NCBI GenBank assembly: GCA_031263435.1
Contig: JAISFT010000093.1
Span: forward strand, 1 to 9,077
DNA length: 9,077 nt
DNA from: Treponema sp.
GTDB taxonomy: Bacteria; Spirochaetota; Spirochaetia; Treponematales; Breznakiellaceae
Direction of reading: 5' to 3'
Part shown: positions 6,415-9,077 of the stretch, one piece after another
How positions within the stretch are numbered: the first letter of the stretch is position 1
How the letters are laid out: each line of letters begins with the position of its first letter
Program-made: the position numbers and the translations under genes
Notes under the pieces: generated by a model
Seen by the model: the letters and a program-made list of their open reading frames with translations, nothing else
Databases searched by the model: none
Told to the model about the DNA's origin: nothing

Positions 6415-8326
6415 CCGTAAGGCCCACAGCCTCTTTGCCGGCCAGCTTTATTCCCCCCGCCTTAAGACCCCGGACCGGATAATCCTGGGCCTTAAAAACC
6501 CCGGTTAAAACCTTAAGCCGGGGCTTGGGGGCATAGCGGACCGTAAAACTGAATTTATCCCGGGTGTCTATGTGGAGCACCTCCGCCCCCTCGGGAACCA
6601 GGGAATAATCCCTGTTCATGATCCACCCCTCGATAACGCAACGTTTAATGTAAGGGTACATTTTTTCCTTGTCCCGGTAAATAACGGTAAAGACAATGGA
6701 GGCAAGGACCTCCTTGTCGGCCGCCCCAATCCACCAGGCGCCGGGACCCACAAAGGACTTGTCGGGAAGATTCACCACGGACCACAGGCCGTCTTTTTTC
6801 AAAACCAGAATCCGGTCGAAGGGGGAAAGTTCCGCCACCACTTCCCCGTTTACCGCGGTCCCCAGGTACCCGGTATCACGGTCGTATTTCAACTCCAGGT
6901 CCTTCTTGACCACCTCTTTTACATCAACCTTGTCGAAGGAAAGGACCTCGGTCCGGCGCTTTCCCCGCCCGAATTCTTCGGCGGCCCTGATCCGTGCGGC
7001 AATGCCGTCAATATAAGCAAGGGCATAGGCCACAATGTTTTTAAGGTGCCCGTTAATTTCCTTGATGCGGCCCAGAATCTCCCGCACTTCCTCCCGGGCC
7101 TTGCTGATGTCGTAGAGGGATATGCGCCGGATTGGTATCCGCAGCAGGTGTTCCACATCGTCGTGGCTTACCCCCCGGGCCCCTATTTCCTTGGCAAAGG
7201 GCTTAAACCCGGCAATTACCGCATCTTCCACAGCCCGGGCGGTCTTCATCGTTTCAATGGCCTTGTAGATCCGTTCCTCGATAAATATACGCTCCAGAGT
7301 CCGCAGGTGCAGCTTGTCCTGCAGCTCTTTTTTTTCAATCTCCAGTTCTTTGGTCAACAGCTTTACTAACTGTTTGGCGTGATGTTTGATCACCTCCGTC
7401 ACGGTCATCACCGCGGGGAGCTTGTCTCTGATAACCAAAAGATTAACCGATATGGATTGTTCACATTCGGTAAAGGCATACAGGGCGTCCACCGTTTCTT
7501 CCGCATAGACCCCCCGGGCAAGCTTAACCTCTATCTCCACCGATTCGGTAGTAAAATCGTTGATCCCCTGTATTTTTATCCGCCCCGCCTTGGCGGCGTT
7601 TTCGATGCTGTTAGTAATACTTTCGGTGGTGGAACCAAAGGGAAGCTCCCTGATAACAATCCGCTTGGGATCGGAGGTATCAATTTTTGCCCGGACCAGC
7701 ACCTTGCCGTTCCCGTCCCGGTAATCGGAAACATCCACCATGCCCCCGGTAGGAAAGTCGGGGTACAGGTGGAATTTCTTTCCCGCCAGACAGGCCTTTT
7801 CCGCTTCCAGCACCTCAAGAATATTGTGGGGCAGAATCCGTGTCGACATACCCACGGCAATCCCCTCCGCCCCCATGATCAGAACCACCGGCAGCTTGGC
7901 CGGGAACAGCACCGGCTCCCTGTTGCGGCCGTCGTAGGAATCAATAAATTCGGTAAGCTTGGGATTGTAAAAAACGTCCTTCCCCAGCGCAGTGATCCGG
8001 CACTCAATGTACCGGGCCGCCGAAGCCTCGTCCCCGGTGTAGATGTTCCCAAAATTCCCCTGGCGCTCGATAAAGTAATCCTTGTTTGCCAGAACCACCA
8101 AGGCCGATCCAATCGAAGCGTCCCCGTGGGGGTGGTACTTCATGCACTCCCCGACAATATTGGCCACCTTGTGGAATTTCCCATCGTCATTTTCAAAAAG
8201 AGTATGCAGAATCCGCCGCTGTACCGGCTTAAGACCATCCTCCAGGTCCGGAATGGCCCGGTCCTTTATCACATAGGACGCATATTCAAGAAAATTCTTG
8301 TCAAACAGATTTTTTATGTATGCCAC
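6407..8326 (-). CDS. parC: DNA topoisomerase IV subunit A (ParC-like), GyrA/ParC family
   Basis: 639 residues from GTG 8326. This is the DNA-cutting subunit of a type IIA topoisomerase, which would work with an ATPase partner (ParE/GyrB) not in this window. The N-terminal winged-helix/tower is clear: LEYASYVIKDRAIPDLEDGLKPVQRRIL (13-40), KYHPHGDASIG (63-73), and ASAARYIECR with catalytic Tyr106 next to Arg105. Coiled-coil tower helices follow to about residue 450. The C-terminal part (about 470-639) is short and degenerate, with no GyrA-box (QRRGGKG-like), so it resembles ParC rather than supercoiling GyrA; spirochaetal ParC proteins are of similar size. Start: AAGG (8337-8334) lies seven bases before GTG 8326. 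The frame extends to an ATG at 8395, but those 23 residues look unlike the family. It is followed by the coiled-coil gene. The parC label rests on the short C-terminal domain and missing GyrA-box. Confidence 0.88.
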   Translation of the reverse strand: MAYIKNLFDKNFLEYASYVIKDRAIPDLEDGLKPVQRRILHTLFENDDGKFHKVANIVGECMKYHPHGDASIGSALVVLANKDYFIERQGNFGNIYTGDEASAARYIECRITALGKDVFYNPKLTEFIDSYDGRNREPVLFPAKLPVVLIMGAEGIAVGMSTRILPHNILEVLEAEKACLAGKKFHLYPDFPTGGMVDVSDYRDGNGKVLVRAKIDTSDPKRIVIRELPFGSTTESITNSIENAAKAGRIKIQGINDFTTESVEIEVKLARGVYAEETVDALYAFTECEQSISVNLLVIRDKLPAVMTVTEVIKHHAKQLVKLLTKELEIEKKELQDKLHLRTLERIFIEERIYKAIETMKTARAVEDAVIAGFKPFAKEIGARGVSHDDVEHLLRIPIRRISLYDISKAREEVREILGRIKEINGHLKNIVAYALAYIDGIAARIRAAEEFGRGKRRTEVLSFDKVDVKEVVKKDLELKYDRDTGYLGTAVNGEVVAELSPFDRILVLKKDGLWSVVNLPDKSFVGPGAWWIGAADKEVLASIVFTVIYRDKEKMYPYIKRCVIEGWIMNRDYSLVPEGAEVLHIDTRDKFSFTVRYAPKPRLKVLTGVFKAQDYPVRGLKAGGIKLAGKEAVGLTVK

Positions 8327-8330
8327 AACA

Positions 8331-8337
8331 CCACCTT
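8331..8337 (-). promoter_or_regulatory. Ribosome binding site deciding the GTG start of the parC-like gene
   Basis: AAGGTGG (8337-8331 on the minus strand) stands seven bases from its AAGG to GTG 8326. It supports the shorter product that starts with the conserved family N-terminus over the upstream ATG at 8395. Confidence 0.7.
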
Positions 8338-8341
8338 GTTT

Positions 8342-8372
8342 CGATCTTATACAAAGATCGGGAAAAAAACAA
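8342..8372 (-). promoter_or_regulatory. Candidate promoter with overlapping inverted-repeat operator for the parC-like gene
   Basis: On the minus strand TATAAG (8351-8346) is 5 of 6 with the -10 consensus. TTGTTT (8372-8367) is a weak -35 at a short 15-base spacing. The -10 is embedded in a perfect 7-5-7 inverted repeat, CGATCTT (8342-8348) and AAGATCG (8354-8360). A third AAGATCG half-site is at 8386-8392, 32 bases (about three helical turns) away. This would suit repressor or supercoiling-responsive control, which is inference. Confidence 0.4.
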
Positions 8373-8439
8373 GAAACCGGAGGCCAAGATCGCAAGTCAG
8401 ACAGGGTAAAGGGCTAACGTTTTTTATTTTTTGGGCGCA

Positions 8440-8459
8440 TTTTTTGCTGCCGCAAAAAA
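8440..8459. terminator. T/A-flanked hairpin, possible factor-independent terminator
   Basis: TTTTTTGC (8440-8447) and GCAAAAAA (8452-8459) pair perfectly around TGCC. Read on either strand the stem ends in a U-run, but the GC part is only two pairs, so termination strength would be low. It lies just left of the hairpin tract and upstream of the parC promoter, where it might insulate parC from read-through. Confidence 0.3.
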
Positions 8460-8483
8460 CCGGGCTATCCGCTTCAATTCCTC

Positions 8484-8560
8484 GACCCCCGGCCCTGTGG
8501 TACACATATGTGCGAGTCTCCACGGAGGGGGAGGTATGCGATGAGTAATGGCCGGGGGTC
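8484..8560. repeat. 11-bp perfect inverted repeat enclosing a 10-bp palindrome
   Basis: GACCCCCGGCC (8484-8494) and GGCCGGGGGTC (8550-8560) are exact reverse complements, 55 bases apart. The interval holds the palindrome CACATATGTG (8503-8512) and the purine tract GGAGGGGGAGG (8524-8534), which is also a ribosome binding site for a possible small ORF. The inverted ends could bound a small inserted element; I see no flanking direct repeat. Confidence 0.7.
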
Positions 8561-8672
8561 TGCGGTATTTCCGCTTCTATCCCTTGCGCGTGTCTTAATC
8601 CACCATCCGTGGCGGATTAAGACATTGGATTTTGCCTGCGGCAAAATCCATCTATCCGCCCTCGGCGGATAG
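8541..8672 (+). CDS. Possible 43-residue small protein, unknown
   Basis: ATG 8541 is preceded by GGAGGGGGAGG (8524-8534), with GAGG six bases from the ATG, an excellent ribosome binding site. The frame runs 43 residues to TAG 8670-8672. The product starts MSNGRGSAVFPLLSLARVLI and contains HHPWRIK and ACGKIHLSALGG; it is basic with a short hydrophobic stretch (residues 8-20). Against it: two and a half hairpins (8591-8672) lie inside the frame, so the peptide is dictated by palindromic DNA, and I recognise no family. It may be a spurious frame. Confidence 0.25.
   Translation: MSNGRGSAVFPLLSLARVLIHHPWRIKTLDFACGKIHLSALGG
8591..8624. repeat. Hairpin A (34 nt)
   Basis: Outer arms TGTCTTAATCC (8591-8601) and GGATTAAGACA (8614-8624), an A/C mismatch (8602, 8613), inner arms CCA and TGG, loop TCCG. 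The outer arms are an exact 11-bp match. Confidence 0.85.
8626..8650. repeat. Hairpin B (25 nt)
   Basis: Perfect 11-bp arms TGGATTTTGCC (8626-8636) and GGCAAAATCCA (8640-8650) around a TGC loop. It shares four bases (8647-8650) with hairpin C, so the two cannot both be fully paired. Confidence 0.85.
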
Positions 8673-8679
8673 CAATGGA
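8647..8679. repeat. Hairpin C (33 nt)
   Basis: Outer arms TCCAT (8647-8651) and ATGGA (8675-8679); inner arms CTATCCGCC (8652-8660) and GGCGGATAG (8664-8672), loop CTC; unpaired CA (8673-8674) on the 3' side. Same plan as hairpin G at 8877-8913. Confidence 0.85.
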
Positions 8680-8741
8680 AACAGCGGCATCCTGCCGCCG
8701 CCCATCGGGCGCAGTCCGGCATCCTTGCCGTTTTTCGCCTT

Positions 8742-8766
8742 CAGGTTTTTGTTTCACAAAAACCTG
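8742..8766. repeat. Hairpin D (25 nt)
   Basis: Perfect 11-bp arms CAGGTTTTTGT (8742-8752) and ACAAAAACCTG (8756-8766) around a TTC loop. Its size and loop length equal hairpin B, and like B it is followed directly by an ATCTATCC-containing hairpin (E, 8770-8800). Confidence 0.85.
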
Positions 8767-8769
8767 GGG

Positions 8770-8800
8770 AATCTATCCACGCCGGCCCTCCGTGGCGATT
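8770..8800. repeat. Hairpin E (31 nt)
   Basis: Outer AATC (8770-8773) and GATT (8797-8800), inner CCACG (8777-8781) and CGTGG (8791-8795), with an unpaired C (8796) between inner and outer 3' arms. It is followed by TTTT, so it could also act as a weak terminator on the plus strand. Confidence 0.6.
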
Positions 8801-8815
8801 TTTGTCCTTGGAACC

Positions 8816-8833
8816 AGCGCCATCTATGGCGCT
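8816..8833. repeat. Hairpin F (18 nt)
   Basis: AGCGCCAT (8816-8823) and ATGGCGCT (8826-8833) are perfect arms around a two-base centre. Confidence 0.75.
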
Positions 8834-8876
8834 CCATGCCCTTTTTGAAGTTTTGCGCCGGGGTTCTTCATCTTTT

Positions 8877-8913
8877 GGGTCTTACTATCCGGATTCGCCG
8901 GATAGCAAGACCC
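8877..8913. repeat. Hairpin G (37 nt)
   Basis: Outer arms GGGTCTT (8877-8883) and AAGACCC (8907-8913), an A/C mismatch (8884, 8906), inner arms CTATCCGG (8885-8892) and CCGGATAG (8898-8905), loop ATTCG. The mismatch between inner and outer stem is the same as in hairpin A; the inner stem matches that of hairpin C. Confidence 0.85.
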
Positions 8914-8998
8914 CCTACGCGGCAGGGACATCCGGGAAGTCTCCGTACAGTTGCCGGTATGGCTCAAGACCGGGGATTGCCGGATAAGACAGGAACCC

Positions 8999-9027
8999 TT
9001 GCCCAGACCGGTAATTGGTGATATATT
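8999..9027 (+). promoter_or_regulatory. Candidate sigma-70 promoter for the right-edge gene
   Basis: TTGCCC (8999-9004), a 17-base spacer, then TATATT (9022-9027; 5 of 6 with TATAAT). Transcription would start near 9034, just at the ribosome binding site, giving a very short leader. The -35 is only a partial match. Confidence 0.4.
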
Positions 9028-9043
9028 AAAAAAGAGGTGAAAC

Positions 9044-9077
9044 ATGGGAGTTAAAGTCAAACCCGTACAACCAACGG
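9044..9077 (+). CDS. Start of an unidentified gene, cut by the right window edge
   Basis: ATG 9044 follows GAGGTG (9034-9039) with six bases between GAGG and ATG. Eleven codons are visible: MGVKVKPVQPT. That is too little to name a family. The ribosome binding site and upstream promoter make a real gene likely. It diverges from the parC-like gene across the hairpin tract. Confidence 0.65.
   Translation, partial: MGVKVKPVQPT

Larger units (their letters stand above)
8484..8913. repeat. Dense hairpin tract without a convincing long gene
   Basis: This 430-base stretch between the parC-like gene and the right-edge gene is nearly filled by short inverted repeats. They are at 8484-8560, 8562-8574, 8591-8624, 8626-8650, 8647-8679, 8684-8698, 8699-8711, 8717-8730, 8742-8766, 8770-8800, 8816-8833 and 8877-8913. 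Most have 2-5-base loops and perfect arms. Recurrent words are CTATCC, CGGATAG and GGCGGAT. Longer frames here on both strands have no recognisable domain and look like by-products of the repeats. It could be several copies of a small palindromic mobile repeat or a structured RNA. The flanks 8361-8439 and 8914-8998 show nothing more that I can name. Confidence 0.7.

Noticed and set aside
8327..8395. Upstream ATG extension of the parC-like gene
   Set aside because: The added 23 residues do not resemble the family, and they span the -10 box and ribosome binding site.
7379..8548. 389-codon plus-strand frame
   Set aside because: Antisense to the conserved N-terminal half of the ParC-like protein, including its catalytic tyrosine; the product has no recognisable domain.
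8484..8913. CRISPR array or integron attC cassettes
   Set aside because: No direct repeats of constant length with unique spacers, and no attC-type core sites or cassette genes; the signal is inverted repeats of varied sequence.
8484..8998. Replication origin (parC side intergenic region)
   Set aside because: CTATCC words are not good DnaA boxes (TTATCCACA), and no DnaA box cluster or AT-rich unwinding element is seen.
8474..9060. Frames in the hairpin tract (minus 8474-8722 and 8824-9060; plus 8632-9021)
   Set aside because: No motifs; their sequences are dictated by inverted repeats, and the minus 8824-9060 frame would begin inside the right-edge gene.

Overview
The window looks like chromosomal DNA of a spirochaete, most likely a Treponema-type bacterium. 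This rests on a 639-residue ParC-like topoisomerase subunit (short, as in spirochaetes), a Cache/HAMP/class III cyclase with a C-terminal tail of a type I associate with spirochaetes, and moderately G+C-rich coding sequence. The species call is an inference; no rRNA or tRNA is present to confirm it.

Left third (1-1965, all minus strand). A GTG-started SAM-dependent methyltransferase (1111-1965) carries a Pro/Gly-rich insert built from palindromic and tandem DNA. Downstream, 88 bp away, an open frame runs off the left edge (1-1022). It fuses a DUF1016_N (YhcG N-terminal) helical domain in frame to an ADP-ribosylglycohydrolase (DraG-like) domain. It is easy to miss because it has no stop inside the window. 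The DraG part also has its own strong ribosome binding site and ATG exactly at the junction, and a perfect 27-bp inverted repeat sits inside the DUF1016 coding sequence. This chimera is the most unusual protein-coding feature here.

Centre (1966-4740, plus strand). A DUF4163/DUF3298-type lipoprotein (2011-2970) is followed by a membrane adenylate/guanylate cyclase with an extracytoplasmic sensor (3022-4740). Both act at the cell envelope and may be co-transcribed.

Right-centre (4753-8326, minus strand). A parC-like gene is followed, after a perfect 14-bp tandem duplication that contains its stop codon, by a membrane-anchored coiled-coil protein with five 14-residue repeats. The two look like an operon. 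A promoter with an overlapping 7-5-7 inverted repeat precedes parC.

Right end (about 8361-9043). Some 650 bp lack a convincing long gene. From 8484 to 8913 the DNA is an almost continuous series of perfect or near-perfect hairpins, several with the same architecture but different arm sequences, plus one possible 43-residue small ORF with a strong ribosome binding site. The last 34 bases are the start of an unidentified plus-strand gene (9044 onward) with its own promoter and ribosome binding site.
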